A stretch of DNA of 64,000 nt. Origin: Artocarpus heterophyllus. Lineage: Eukaryota; Streptophyta; Magnoliopsida; Rosales; Moraceae. Positions 22,289-34,994 of this stretch are shown in pieces (position 1 is the stretch's first letter; every line of letters begins with the position of its first letter). Under the pieces are notes generated by a model, which saw nothing but the letters and a program-made list of their open reading frames with translations, did no database searches and was not told the DNA's origin. The stretch is taken from NCBI GenBank assembly GCA_025403435.1, contig CM046342.1, forward strand, positions 16,556,519 to 16,620,518, given 5' to 3'. Both the position numbers and the translations under genes were made by a program.

Positions 22289-24396
22289 TGTTGGTTTTGG
22301 AAACATTTTTCACAGAATTTAGTGACACGTGGTAATGGTATAGATCGTGTATAACAAAATTTCCATATATAAATACTTTGCTTCTTGGAATTTGATCGAA
22401 GACAAAAATGAAGAAATAACAAACGACGTTCTCTTTAAGATGTAACTACCGTTTTCTTTACCTAGTCCTCGGCATCAGATGGACAAACGAGTGGTCATAG
22501 AAGGAATATGATTTCTAAAGGATCACCCAACTTATTTAAGTCATGTAATAGAAGAACTGTTCTTCTATTCCTTTCTCTCTTTCTACACGCCTATGTAAGG
22601 GTATTTCTGTAAAGTACTCTTAGCCTGTTTGGTAAGAGGCTATCCTAACCATTATCTTAGTTATGAACAGTGTAAGCTCTCACATGCTACAGTAAAAAGA
22701 AAAAAATTGCTACAGTGTAAAACTTTCACATGTTACAGTAAAAACAGTTCTAACTAATTGTTCTAACCACTATGCCAAACACCCCAGTCTCTCCAAGACT
22801 AACAAGTGTGTTCTAAATGATAAAGGATGCCTCTATTTATAGAGAACAAGAGAGCTAATTAACTTTGCAAAGTCTCTTTATTTTAATTTATATCAAATAT
22901 TTAATCAAAATAAAAGACATAAGTTTTCCATTCCTGCAATGTCATAGGTGTCACACTATAGATATTCTATTTGTGTGTGGCGCCAATTCAAAGAGAAGGA
23001 GGAGAGAGAATCTGCTTGTTACCCAATCTCATTTTGTCTCTACATTAAACTTGTCATATATGAATTGAATCATGTTTATTCAAAATTGGAAATATTAATT
23101 ATGGAAACTTTGTAAACAAGCTTTGATGTGCACTAGAAGACGTTCTTTTTGTGATATAGGTGCCACATACAGTTGGATCCTCTAATTCTGTGCGCCACCC
23201 ACACAGTGGGACCCATCCACTATGTGTCTTTTAAAATTAATTATTTTATTTTATTTATTAAATAATCTAATTATTTAATAAATATAAATTAATTTATAAT
23301 TAATTTAAAATTAATTTATTTTGAGTGGTATTTAATTTAGAATTTAATAATTCTAAATTAATTGTTTAATCCAATAATTCTAATTGTCCAAACAATATTT
23401 ACAAGGATATTAGGGGTACTACTGGCCCTAATAAAACCAATATATTAATTAAACTCTTTAATTAATATATTGCTCTTTTATTAATTTTAATGTAACTCTA
23501 CTAAATACTTAGAATTACACTCTTGAAAATTATAGATATTTAATTACTTATTTCTTAGAGACATCCACTTGATATAGTCATTACATATAAGTCGATCATT
23601 CATAAATAATTCATAATTAGAGCTAGGCAGTATTTGTTATCCTCTCTAATTCTTTTATCCTTAGTGCCATTGATTCTCTAATGAATAGCAAATTCATGAA
23701 TATAATCATGAATTAAGCGCTCTTATCATTTAAGCCCGAAATTAGTACTTAAGATAATTATTTATCTACTTCTCGTTAGAGAAAGAATGGATTCCATCTT
23801 ATAATATTAACATCCCAGCTTCTCGCTTCATCATGCCTCCAAGATACAAGGAGTAAGATTTGATTCTTGAATCTATACTGAGTAAATTAAAAGACATAAA
23901 TCCATAAATAAGAGTCTACTAATAACTCTAGGTTATAGTCATCTTATATATGACTATCAGTTGATGTGAGCAGAACTTGTTATATTTAACGAAAATTATT
24001 AGTTGTTTATACTCATGATGTCTTGGTCCTACACAATCTTATTATACATAGTGCACTCATTTGATGACTCTTTACATTAACAATTTGGATAAGACCGTCT
24101 CATTCTTAATAGAAATGACTTGCACTAGTAATGCTTAATTAAAGATTCTATACTTTAATTGAATATTTAGTTACAATAATTAATTTTATGTTACTGACAA
24201 TCTTAATTATCATCCTTAAACATTATCCTCTTGTATATACACTTATATTGAATATTTAAGGTCATATAGATAATTATGAAATTTTAATGATATTCAAAAT
24301 ATATACATGCAAATATAATGAATAAATTCACTTTATGTATTTGTAAATATGTCCGTTACAAAACATCATATGCTTTTATGGGCATCTATCTTGACA
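22289..24396 (-). repeat. 3' LTR of Copia-1
   Basis: On + it runs TGTTGGTTTTGG (22289) to ATCTTGACA (24396), followed by ATCTTCCACTTGTCC, which on the minus strand is the purine tract GGACAAGTGGAAGAT. A MITE is inserted at 22621-22785. Bases 23570-23740 match the reverse of the Copia-2 LTR interior (for example the ATAAATAATTCATAATTAGAGC region), so the two LTR families share a core. Confidence 0.8.
22621..22785. mobile_element. MITE inserted in the Copia-1 3' LTR
   Basis: The ends are GCCTGTTTGGTAAG and CCAAACACCCC, and inside are AGCTCTCACATGCTACAGTA and a second similar word, so it belongs to the 15154/15825 family. The related LTR at 43672 lacks it: GTACTCT is followed there directly by CAGTCTCTCC (44054-44070), while here the element lies between GTACTCT (22620) and AGTCTCTCC (22786). 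Confidence 0.8.
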
Positions 24397-24409
24397 ATCT
24401 TCCACTTGT
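24397..24409 (-). promoter_or_regulatory. Polypurine tract of Copia-1
   Basis: Minus strand ACAAGTGGAAGAT directly before the LTR's TGTCAAG, matching the AAGTGGGAGAT tracts of Copia-2 and Copia-3. Confidence 0.65.
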
Positions 24410-24472
24410 CCTAAAACAGATAAGACATGTTTCTTAATCCATATCCCTCCACAAACATCTAGAAAACTTTTA

Positions 24473-27439
24473 CTAGTAAGGTCTTCGTGAACAATTTGCT
24501 AGGTTGTCTTCTAACATAATCTTCAATATTATCATGTCACCTCTGCAATATGTATCTTGAACTAGATAATATCTTCTCTCTACATGCCTCATACCTTTGT
24601 GGTTTCTTGACTCTTTATTGTTTACGATTGTTGCACCGTTGTCACAGTACAGTCTAATTGGCTTATCCATATCTGGAACAACTTTTAGATCTGCCAAGAA
24701 CTTTTGGAGCCATATTGCTTCCATAGATACTTCAAAAGTAGACACATATTCAGCATCTATTGTCGAGTTAGAAAAAAAAATTTGTTTTACACTCCTCCAA
24801 ACAATGACTCCATCACCAAGACTGAACATGCATCTTTAGATTGACTTTCGATCATTCTTATCTGGTTGAAAATCAAAATTGGTGTAATTGTCAAGAGATA
24901 AATCTCCACCGCAACACATAAAAATATAGTTTCTCGTTCTCTGAAGATACTTAAGAATGCAATTCATAGTCGTCCAGTGATCAAATCTTTAATTTGACTG
25001 AAACTAACTGACTATCCCTACTACATAGCCGATGTCAATTCTAGTACACTGTATAGTATACATCAAGCTTCTGACTGTTGATGTATAAGGGAAACAGATC
25101 ATGTCTTCTTCCTCTTTAGGAGTCTTAGGACACTGCTCTTTAGAAAGATAATACCATGCCTAGAAGGCAAATTCCCTCTCTTAGAGTTACGCATCCCATA
25201 TTTGACAAGTATCTTATCAATGTATCAGCATTGAGATAATGCCAAAAGTTTCTTCTTGCGATCCCGAATGAGCTGGATCCTAAGAATATTTCATAGTCAT
25301 AATACGCAATAATGGATAAGAGTATTCAAATGGACTTTAGCTTAGCAACCAGGACGAAAGTCTCTTCATAGTCGATTCTCTTCATCTAGGTGCACCACTT
25401 GGCTATGGGCTTTACTTTGAAAGTCTCTATTTTTCCATCCACTCCTCTCTTTCTCTTGTAGATCTATTTGCACACAATAGGTTTTACCCCTTCAAGAAGA
25501 TCAACAAGATCCCAGGCCAAGTTGGAATACATGGATTTTATCACGAGTTTCATGGCTTCCAACAAGTTCTCATTGTTAGAATCTTCTATTGTTGACTTAT
25601 AAGTCAATGGATCTTCCTCACATCACTCACAGCGACTAGCTATGCTTATCCTCGGCAACAAGTGGGATCTAATTTTCTTCCCACTACGACAAAGCATAGA
25701 AGGTGTCTGACTAGATGTTGTGGCCTCTTTAGTTTGCTCTATAACAATGCTTGCTGGCTCGTTCATAACTTTTGTTGGCTGTGGGCTGATCGGATGTGTA
25801 AGTAACTCTTTTGGAACTATTTTGCTGTTTGGTTTGAAATCTTTCATGTAGTCATGTTCAAGAAAAGTGGCATTTGTCGACATAAATACCTTCTTATCTT
25901 TAGGATTGTAGAATAGACCTCTTCTTATACCTTGAGGATATCCTACAAAAATACAGACTTCTAAATAAGGTTCTAACTTTTCGGTCTTAGTCTTTAGCAC
26001 ATGTACCAGACACCCCTATATGTGGATGTGCCTTAAACTAGTTTTTTGACCATTCGATAATTCTAGAGGCATCTTAAGTTTAGGCTTAGATGGAACTAAG
26101 TTTAGAATATAAACTGTGGTTCTTAAGGCACATCCCCATAAGGATGTGCATAACGAAGAATAACTCAACATTAATCTCATCATGTCGAGTAGCATTCAAT
26201 TTCTCCTTTCGACAACACCATTTTGTTGTGGCATTTCAGAAGTAATGAGTTGCCAAACTTTTTCACTTTCTATCAAATGGTCTGTGAACTCTGTGTCCAG
26301 ATACTCACCACCTCAATCTGATTGAAGTACCTTTATTTTCTTTCCTAATTGTTTTCAACTTCTGCTCGAAATTCGTTGAACCTTTCAAAAGTTTCAAATT
26401 TCCTATGTATCAGGTAAGCATAGCCATATCTAGAATAATCATCAACAAACGTAATAAAATATTCATATCTACCTCTTGTTTGGATGTTTAAAGATCCACA
26501 AACATCAGTATGTATCAACTCAAGAGGCTCTTTGGCTCTTGTACTTTTAGCTGACGTCTCTTGGCCTTTATACCTTCTAGACATGATTCATAGACTAAGA
26601 GTTCATTAACTTTTAGTTCCCTCAAAGGACCATCCTTTACTACTCTTTCAATATTGTTTAGGTTACTATGTCCAAGTCTAAGAAGCCACAGATATGTGTC
26701 ATTTTCATGAGAAATATTTTGCTTTTTATTCTTAGGTCTGGCTAATTTGAACATTTCAGTATTAAGCTGTGGCTTAGGACTAGGTTTAAGAAAATATAAA
26801 CCATTATTTAGTTTTCTAGAACATATTGTCAAACCATTCTTTGAAATAAAAACAATTTCATTATCAAAAGGATAATTGTCTATTCAATCTAGAAACATAA
26901 TTCAAATTTCTTCTAAAACTCATAATAAAATAAATGTTGTCCAAACTAAATATTTATTCTTAAACTGAAGTCTAACTTCTTCCACTACTTTAGCTGAAAC
27001 CCTAGCTCCATTGCCCGCGCATCGTGTACTCCGCATCGGCAAGCTTTAGTGAAGAACTAAGACTCTGGAGAGAAGAACAATCATGGTTAGTGGCTCTTGA
27101 GTTAACTATCTAGGTTGAAAACTACATATTTCTAAACCTGGCAAAAATATTTACCCTGCTTCTTCTTCTCCTTCTTGCAATTTATCATCCAATTGCCTAC
27201 CTAATCACAGTAGAAACATTTTCCTTTGGCCTTTGCATCAGAGCTTATTTCTTTTCCCTCGTCATCCTTCTTAGGCTTCTTCTTATTCTTCTTGGATTTG
27301 GGCATCCCAGCATTCTTGTTTTTCCTCTTGTTGGCTTTGGAAGAACTAGCTTTAGCAACATTTGCTTCACTACTCTTTACACTCTAAACTAATTCATATT
27401 TCTAGAGCTCATTTAATAGTTAAGTGAGCCCCATGTGAA
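24473..27439 (-). pseudogene. Copia-1 pol and gag C-terminal part
   Basis: Reading the minus strand: a degenerate gag zinc knuckle (CFYC...GNWMINC, about 27220-27170, the His replaced by Asn); integrase zinc part YLWLLRLGHSNLNNIERV and CESCLEG (about 26700-26580); integrase core [33 protein letters not shown] (26570-26400); integrase C-terminal part EPYLEVCIFVGYPQG (26000-25900); a badly broken reverse transcriptase (25600-24830); and RNase H with STIDAEYVS, LYCDNGATIV and RHVERRYYLV (24829-24473). At least six stops or frameshifts lie between these blocks. It reads on into 37509-36992 once Copia-2 and one copy of its target duplication are ignored. Confidence 0.8.
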
Positions 27440-27444
27440 TTTTA
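27440..27444. repeat. Target duplication of Copia-2, left
   Basis: TTTTA, repeated at 36987-36991 directly after the 3' LTR. Confidence 0.9.
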
Positions 27445-29433
27445 TGTTGGGTTTGGTGCCGTAAAAGCTGTGACATTGTACATATTATTAATAAATAAAT
27501 AAAATGACATTTATTATTATTTTGGTTGATTATATGTATTATGAATACATTTATAAACATCAAGAAAATTCCATGATTATTTATGTGACTGTAAATTTAG
27601 CATATAAGTGTTATTTGCTTAGGGATAAAATTTATAGATAATAATCTAAATAGTCCGTAATAATTAATTAAAGTTTGGGATCTTTAATTAAAAATTACAA
27701 GTACGGTCCAATCTCATCTAAAATGAAATAGTCATTATCCGGACTATTAATGTAGAGACATTGGATTGGAGGTACTTTATATAACGAGATTATATAGGAC
27801 TGGACTAGATAAATTATGAATCTCTAATAATCATCCGTTACAAATAGAGTATTCAAATTTATCACTATGATGATCATATATTTGACAGTCTTAATCCTGA
27901 GTATTTATTACACTCCTATTTATAACATTATGTTTTTTGACTTGCATGGTAAGATTTGTCTAAGCACAGATTATAACTTAGCATCTTAGAAACATAAAGT
28001 AATAAATGGCTAGGAATAATATTATACAGATATGGAATCCATTCCTTCCCTATGGAAGTCAGAAAAATAGTTCTCTTGAGTGATAATTCAAGGTTTGAAC
28101 AGTAGAGCGCTCGTTCATAATAAGATTATGAATTAATTGTTCATTAGAGAATTATTGGAACTCAAGGATAAAGATGTAATAAGAGAGGTGAACGGAAATT
28201 GAACCTAGCTCTTATTATGAACTATTTATGGAGGACTGACTTATATGTAATGATTATATCAATGGACCACTCGCTAATTTTCTTTGAGTAATTTCACTAT
28301 AATCTCAAGAGTTCAGTTTCAGGTTTTTAGTGGAGTAACACTGAAACTAATAAATTTGGCACATTAATTAAAGAGTTTGATTAAATGTCAAATTTATTGG
28401 AGCTTGGGTTATAGGTCTATAGGTCCCCAATACCACCTCTATAACACTATATTAGATTTTTGCATAGAATGAATTATACATGTTTAATTTGAAATTATTG
28501 AATTCTGAATTAATTATTTCACACTTGAATTATTAATGTAACACAGAAAAATGTTCTCTGTGACACATAATGAAATGTGATAAATGTTGTCATATTTAAC
28601 TGAGCATTAGTTAATTAATTAATTGGTTAATTTTAAAATCTATTCTTAAATAAATGTGATTTATTTTTGAATTTAGATTTAGATATATATATATATATAT
28701 ATATATATGGTTTTGAACCAAATCTTTTATATATTAGATTTTATTATTTATTAATATATATATTATATAAAGTTTACCTTACGTTTTTCTTTATATATAT
28801 ATATATATATATATGTAAGAATCACGTTAAAGTGATTTGTTAAAAAAAAACAAAACAAAAACGAAAATCACGTTTTTGTTAAACGTGAATATATATATAT
28901 ATATACAATATAAAAAGTAAATGTTTACCTTTTACCTTTATATATATACATATATGTTAAAGGAATAAAAAGGTGATTCGTTGAAAATAAAGGATTCGGT
29001 AAAGAAGAAAAAGAAAAGGAAAAGGGAAAGTAAAATTACTAATGACTCATATATAAAAAGGAGACATAACAGTTATCTCAGCAAGAATTATTCACGTAAT
29101 TTTTAGAGAGAAAAACTGAGAGTTCTTCTCTAAAGAAAAGGTATGCTATCTCATGTGTTGGGTACATAGCAGATTCAGAAAAGTGTGAGGAAAATTCATT
29201 CTTGCAGTTTGACACCCACTCATCTTTCCATTGGTGTGGAGGCCTGGTTTGAAAGATCGTGGTGTCAAAGAGGAAAGCTAGGATATCCTGATAGTCTTCA
29301 AAAGGTTAGTAAAAATTCCTAAAGCTTTCTATAATTAAAATTATATATCTATTCTCGATGGACAAAGTTTCAGAAAATTTTTGTTTGTCAACGATCCTTT
29401 CCTTCCGCTGCGTTTCATGTTTTAATTCCAACA
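27445..29433 (+). repeat. 5' LTR of Copia-2
   Basis: TGTTGGGTTTGGTGCC to TTCCAACA. It holds (AT)n runs at about 28684-28708 and 28794-28814, a TATA-like ATATAAAAAGGAG at about 29050-29062, and a possible splice donor AAAG-GTTAGT at 29301-29310 in U5. Confidence 0.95.
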
Positions 29434-29435
29434 AA

Positions 29436-29450
29436 TGGTATCAGAGCGGG
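29436..29450 (+). promoter_or_regulatory. Primer-binding site of Copia-2 (tRNA-iMet)
   Basis: TGGTATCAGAGCGGG, two bases after the LTR's CCAACA; TGGTATCAGAGC is the standard plant Copia initiator-tRNA-Met site. Confidence 0.92.
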
Positions 29451-30568
29451 TTATAGCATATATAATTTTAATTAAACATGATTTTATTTTGATAATATCA
29501 TGTTTTTGATGCATGTTTGTGGGCACTTTGCATCTTTGTTAATTTTTATTCATGAGATGAATGATTATTTGATGAAGGGATTTTTGGTCGTTAATTATAT
29601 GGTCCTTTTGGATTAATAATTTTATTTTCAGTTTGATTAGATCAATCTGTGTAAACCCATAAAGGGGTATAGGATTTTTGTAATTTATTATTATTTTTTC
29701 TTCTTCTTCTCTCCTCTCATTCACTTACTACACGTGGAGCGATGAAGAAAAAGATGTCCATTGGATTTTTTGGCCCAGTTGAGAACTTTGGGCCTATCAA
29801 ATTTCAAAGGTAATCCAACAAATTGTTGCACAATAAACCACTTGATGAAAACTGCAAAATTGGAGCAGGGAATTATGTATAAATTACAAGAAGACCCCTG
29901 TAATTTTATTTATTTTTTTATTCTTTTGGGTTGTAATTTTAATTATCCAAAAGGACCCAGTCAAAAATTCATTGTTTATTTTCATTTTTATTTTCATGTG
30001 ATGATTGTGATAACATGTTCATGCATGATAACATGTCATCTAAGAAAGTGCCCACTTATAGTTATTGTAACATGACATGCATACACTTAGCATATTATTT
30101 TTTATAAAGGAGTTTAAAAAATGATTTAATATGTGTTAGCGTTAATTTAATGAGATTAAATTAATTGGGTTGGTTTTATAGAATCTTAATTTATTAATCA
30201 ACCAAATAATGTGAATTTAGTTTTAATAGTTAAGACTTGGTAAAATTCACATTAATTCAAAGTTATCTAATTTTAAATTGTTTAATATTCGGTAACTTAG
30301 ACAATTCATAATAAATTTAGATTTTTAGAAAATCTGGTAATTTATTTAAGTGTAAATAGAATGAGATTCTATTAACACATAATATAATCTAGTAATTAAA
30401 AATTGTTTTTATCTACTAGAATTATGTAACATATGATGTTTTATAAGATAAAACACATATTTTAAAATAATGAGTGGGAGAAGGTAATATGACAATATAA
30501 CCTGCGATCTCCACTATTAGTACAACACCGTGAGATTTAGGTAGCGCCTCGCGACACTTTGATTTCGT

Positions 30569-30871
30569 CCTCCCTACGGAGGGTGTCCATTTAAATTAAT
30601 ATCAAGGTTGGCTTCCTTGAGATATGATTTTATAATGTATTTCAAAATTGACCTACCCTACGGCGGCAATTTTGAGTTAAGTTGTTAAAATCTAAAATAA
30701 TGGGTTACACTCATAAAGACATAATTAAATTGTTAATTATATCTAGACCAAAATAAACGGTTATTAATAAATATAAAAAATATGAGATATTTTTAATATA
30801 TTTATTAATCGAGAATGTCTTAATTCAATTCATAAATAATTTGACCTACCCTACGACGACACTTTATTTAT
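30569..30871 (+). repeat. Hairpin series in the Copia-2 leader
   Basis: Four perfect short inverted repeats follow each other. CCTCC/GGAGG (30569-30573, 30578-30582) encloses CTAC. CAAGG/CCTTG lies at 30603-30607 and 30615-30619. CAAAATTG/CAATTTTG (30643-30650, 30667-30674) encloses ACCTACCCTACGGCGG. ATAAATAA/TTATTTAT (30832-30839, 30864-30871) encloses a loop with ACCTACCCTACGACGAC. The last two share the apical box GACCTACCCTACG-CG-CA but have unrelated stems. Confidence 0.7.
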
Positions 30872-31009
30872 TAAAATTAAATAATAGTGGAAATAGTAAA
30901 ATATTTTTTTTGTGCATCATGCATCACGTTTACTATTCCAAAACATATATTTATGATGTTTATGCAACCATTTTAATTTATGCTATTTTATTTATTTATT
31001 ACAGCAACA

Positions 31010-34000
31010 AAGTCTAATCCAATCATCGCTATTCTCTCAACTGAAAAATTAACCGGAGATAATTTTATCAAGTGGAAGAGTAACATGAACACTGTACTAA
31101 TTTGCGAAAGTTACAAGTTTGTCCTGACGGAGGAATGTCCTTTAGAGCCTGTTGCCAATGCTCCTCATAATGTACGGGAAGCATATGATCGTTGGATTCA
31201 GGCAAACAACAAGGCCCGCTGTTTTCTTTTGGCTGGGATGTCTGACGTGCTTAGGATGAAGCACAAAAGCATGGAGACCGCTTATGAGATAATGCAGTCT
31301 CTACAAGACATGTTTGGTAAACCTTCTGAAAAGGCATGCCACGAAGCCATTAAGGCAGTAATGAATGCTAAAATGAAGGCAGGGATTTCGGTCAGAGAAC
31401 ATGTTCTCAACATGGTTAACTATCTCCATGAGGCCGAGGTGAACGGGGCAATGATAGATGAAGCCACATAGGTGGGGATGATTTTGGAAACCCTCTCCCC
31501 TGCGTTCCTTTAGTTCAAAAGCAACTATTTCATGAACAAGCTGAAATATAACATGACTGAGTTGCTTAATGAGCTTCAAACCTTCGAGTCTATTTCGAAA
31601 GAAAAGACTAAAGAAGCTGAGGCAAATGTTGCAGAAACTCAACCCTCCTCTTCTGTTCAAAAGAATAAGAAGAGGAAGGAGACTGAAAGAAGTGGTAAGT
31701 CTAAGAATGGAGGGCAACCTAAGAAGAACAAAAGCAACAACAACAAAAAGAGCTCAAACCAAAAGAAGCCTAAAGGAAAATGTTTCCACTGCGGCGTAGT
31801 TGGGCATTGGAAGAGAAACTGCAAGAAGTATCTTCAGGAGCTCATAGAAAAGAAGAACAACGATAAATCATATTTACTCGTTTTAGAAGCTCGTTTAGTT
31901 GAAGATGATACTTCACCTTGGACAATTGATTCAGGGGCAACTAACTATGTTTGTTCTTCTTTGCAGATGCTTAGTTCTTCAAGGGAGCTTGCCGACGAGG
32001 AACAAACGATGAGAGTGAGAACGAGAGAGGTTGTTTCGGCAAGAGCAGTGGGAGTTGTTAAACTTTATTTAGAAATAAGTTTTTAATTTTAGACAATGTT
32101 TATTACATTCCTTGTTTTCGTAGAAATTTGATTTCTATTTCCAGGTTGTTTGAACAAATGTTTAATGTTTCTTTTAATAATAATTATGTTAATATTTCTA
32201 GAAATGGTTTGGATATTTGTTCTGCATATCTAGAAAATGAGCTTTACACCTTAAGGTCCAACGAAAAAGCACTGCTCAATACCGAAATGTTCAAAGTTGA
32301 ACAACCAAAGATTTCTTCTGATAATGATACATACCTATGGCACCTTAGATTAGGTCACGTTAACCTTGACAGAATTAACAGACTGGTAAAGGAAGGTCCT
32401 TTAAAAGAGCTAAAAGTTAGTTTTCTACCAGTTTGTGAATCTTGTCTTGAAGGTAAAATGACTAAGAGGCCTTTCTCTACAAAAGGCGAAAGGGCCAAGG
32501 AACCACTTGAGCTAATACATTCAGACGTCTATGGTCCATTGAATGTACAAACACGTGGTGGTTACGAATATTTCGTCACATTTATTGACGATTATTCAAG
32601 GTATGGTTATATATACCTAATGCAAAGGAAATCTGAAACTTTTGAAAAGTTCAAAGAATTCCAAGCGGAAGCTAAAAAGCAATTAGGAAAGACGGTGAAG
32701 AGTCTTCGATCTGATCGAGGAGGAGAATACCTTGATACTGAATTCAAGGACTATATGATAGAACATGGTATTCTATCACAACTCACCGCACCTGGAACAC
32801 CACAACAAAATGGTGTTGCAGAGAGAAGAAATAGAACGTTGCTTGATATGGTGAGATCCATGCTCAGCTACTCATCATTACCCACTTCATTTTGGGGATA
32901 TGCACTACAAACTGCAATATATCTTCTAACATAGTTCATCTAAGTCTATTTCAAAAACACCTTTAGAGTTATGGAATGGTTGCAAACCTAGTATGCGACA
33001 TATCCGTATATGGGGGTGTCCAGCACATGTGCAGAAAGGAAAGACCAGGAAGTTGGAACCACGTTCTGAAGTATGCTTATTTGTGGGATATCTAAAGGGA
33101 ACAAGGGGAGGCTTGTTTTATAGTCCACAGGAAAAGAAAGTATTTGTATCGACAAATGCCACTTTTCTCGAGAAATATTATATGACAAACTATAAACCCC
33201 GTAGCAAAGTTGTACTTGAAGAGTTACTTTCTGGTCAGATCAGACCGCAACCGACAACTGTTGTCGAAGGACAAAATGAGGGGACCACATCTCCCTATCA
33301 GAATGTCATACCACCTTGACATAGTGGGAGGGTTGTGAGACCACCTGCTCGCTACAGGGAACTTGGAGAAGCAAATGTTGCTATCTCTGATAATGGTGAA
33401 GATGATCCATTGACATATCGTGATGCAATGGAAGTTTCTGAGAAGAAAAAATGGTTGGAGGCTATGAACCTTGAAATGGAGTCCATGTACTCCAATTCAG
33501 TCTGGGATCTTATAGACCTACCTGATGGGATAAAACCCATAAGGTGCAAATGGATTTACAAGAAGAAAAGAGGAGTGGATGGGAAAGTTGAGACTTTCAA
33601 AGCTAGGCTTGTGGCAAAGGGTTATACCCAAAAGGAAGGAGTTGACTATGAAGAAACTTTCTCGCCTGTAGCTATGCTTAAATCCATTCAGATTCTTTTA
33701 TCCATTGCTTCTTGTCTTGATTATGAGATATGGCAAATGGATGTCAAGACTGCCTTTTTGAATGGCTATCTTGAGGAAAGCATCTATATGGTGCAACCAG
33801 AAGGGTTTGTAGTCAAAGGTCAAGAGCAAAAAGTTTGCAAGTTGCAGAGGTCCATCTATGGACTCAAGCAAGCTTCAAGATCTTGGAACTTGAGATTTGA
33901 TGAAGCGATCAAATCTTATGGTTTCGATCAAAATATTGATAAACCTTGTGTTTACAAGTACATCAAAGATAAGAAGGTGGTCTTCTTGGTTCTTTATGTA

Positions 34001-34980
34001 GATGATATCCTACTCATTGGGAATGATGTAGGCGTATTATCTGATATAAAGAAATGGCTCGCCAACAATTTCCAAATGAAAGATTTAGGAAAAGCAAGTT
34101 ATGTTCTTGGAATCCAACTCATAAGAGATCGCAAGAACAAACTGTTGGCGCTGTTTCAGGCATCGTATATCGATAAGGTGCTTATCAGATTTTCGATGCA
34201 AAACTCCAAGAAAGGTAATTTGCCTACACGCCATGGAGTTTATCTTTCAAAAGAGTAGTGTCCTAAGACACCTCAAGAGGAAGAAAATATGAGACGGGTA
34301 CCCTATGCATCTGCAGTAGGAAGTCTAATGTATGCTATGTTGTGTACAAGACTTGACATTTGCTATGCGGTGGGTATAGTCAGTCGGTATCAATCCAACC
34401 CAGGATTAGATCATTGGGTAGCGGTTAAACATATTCTCAAGTATCTTAGGAGAACGAGAAACTATATGCTAGTTTTTTCTGGTGAGAATTTGATTCCCAT
34501 TGGATACACTGATTCTGATTTTCAATCAGACAAAGACACACGTAAATCTACGTCTAGATCAGTGTTTACTTTTGGTGGTGGAGCCATAGTTTGGAAAAGC
34601 ATCAAACAATCTTACATTGCTGATTCAACTATAGAAGCAGAATATGTGGCTGCTTGTGAAGAGCTAAAGAAGCTGTTTAGCTCTGTAAGTTCTTAAATGA
34701 TTTGGAAGTAGCTCCAGGCATGGATAAACCACTCACACTGTATTGTGACAACAGTGGTGCAGTGGCAAATTCAAGAGAACCTAGAAGCCACAAAAGAGGA
34801 AAGTATATAGAAAGAAAATACCATTTGATTAGAGAGATAGTGCATCGAGGCAATGTGGAAGTTGTGAAGATAGCGTCGGAAAACAACTTTGCCGACCCTT
34901 TCACCAAGACGTTACCAGCAAAGAGCTTTGAGGGACACTTGGAAGGCTTAGGTCTTAGAGACATGTCTCACCTGCTTTAG
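31010..34980 (+). pseudogene. Copia-2 gag-pol, broken
   Basis: The frame begins at 31010 as KSNPIIAILSTEKLTGDNF; the equivalent residue in Copia-1 is Met, so the start codon is mutated. Domains in order: gag (31010-31600), zinc knuckle CFHCGVVGHWKRNC (31780-31822), protease IDSGATNYVC (31925-31954), integrase zinc part [15 protein letters not shown]...CESC (32330-32450), integrase core [29 protein letters not shown] and [11 protein letters not shown] (32518-32835), reverse transcriptase with [15 protein letters not shown] and [12 protein letters not shown] (33420-34260), and RNase H with [18 protein letters not shown] and YCDNSGAVAN (34500-34980). Damage: TAG at about 31469 and 31513, TGA at 33318, TAG at 34256, frameshifts near 32090, 32935 and 34690. 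The nonsense changes fit CAG-to-TAG or CGA-to-TGA when compared with Copia-3. Confidence 0.93.
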
Positions 34981-34983
34981 GGC

Positions 34984-34994
34984 AAGTGGGAGAT
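34984..34994 (+). promoter_or_regulatory. Polypurine tract of Copia-2
   Basis: AAGTGGGAGAT directly before the 3' LTR's TGTTGGG. Confidence 0.85.

Larger units (their letters stand above)
29305..31004 (+). other. Putative leader intron of Copia-2
   Basis: A donor AAAG|GTTAGTAA lies in U5 (intron base 1 at 29305), and an acceptor TTTATTTATTACAG ends at 31004, six bases before the position of the lost gag ATG. Copia-3 has the equivalent pair. Splicing would remove the primer site and the whole hairpin-rich leader from the translated mRNA while the unspliced RNA remains the genome. This is inference from matching sites only. Confidence 0.45.
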
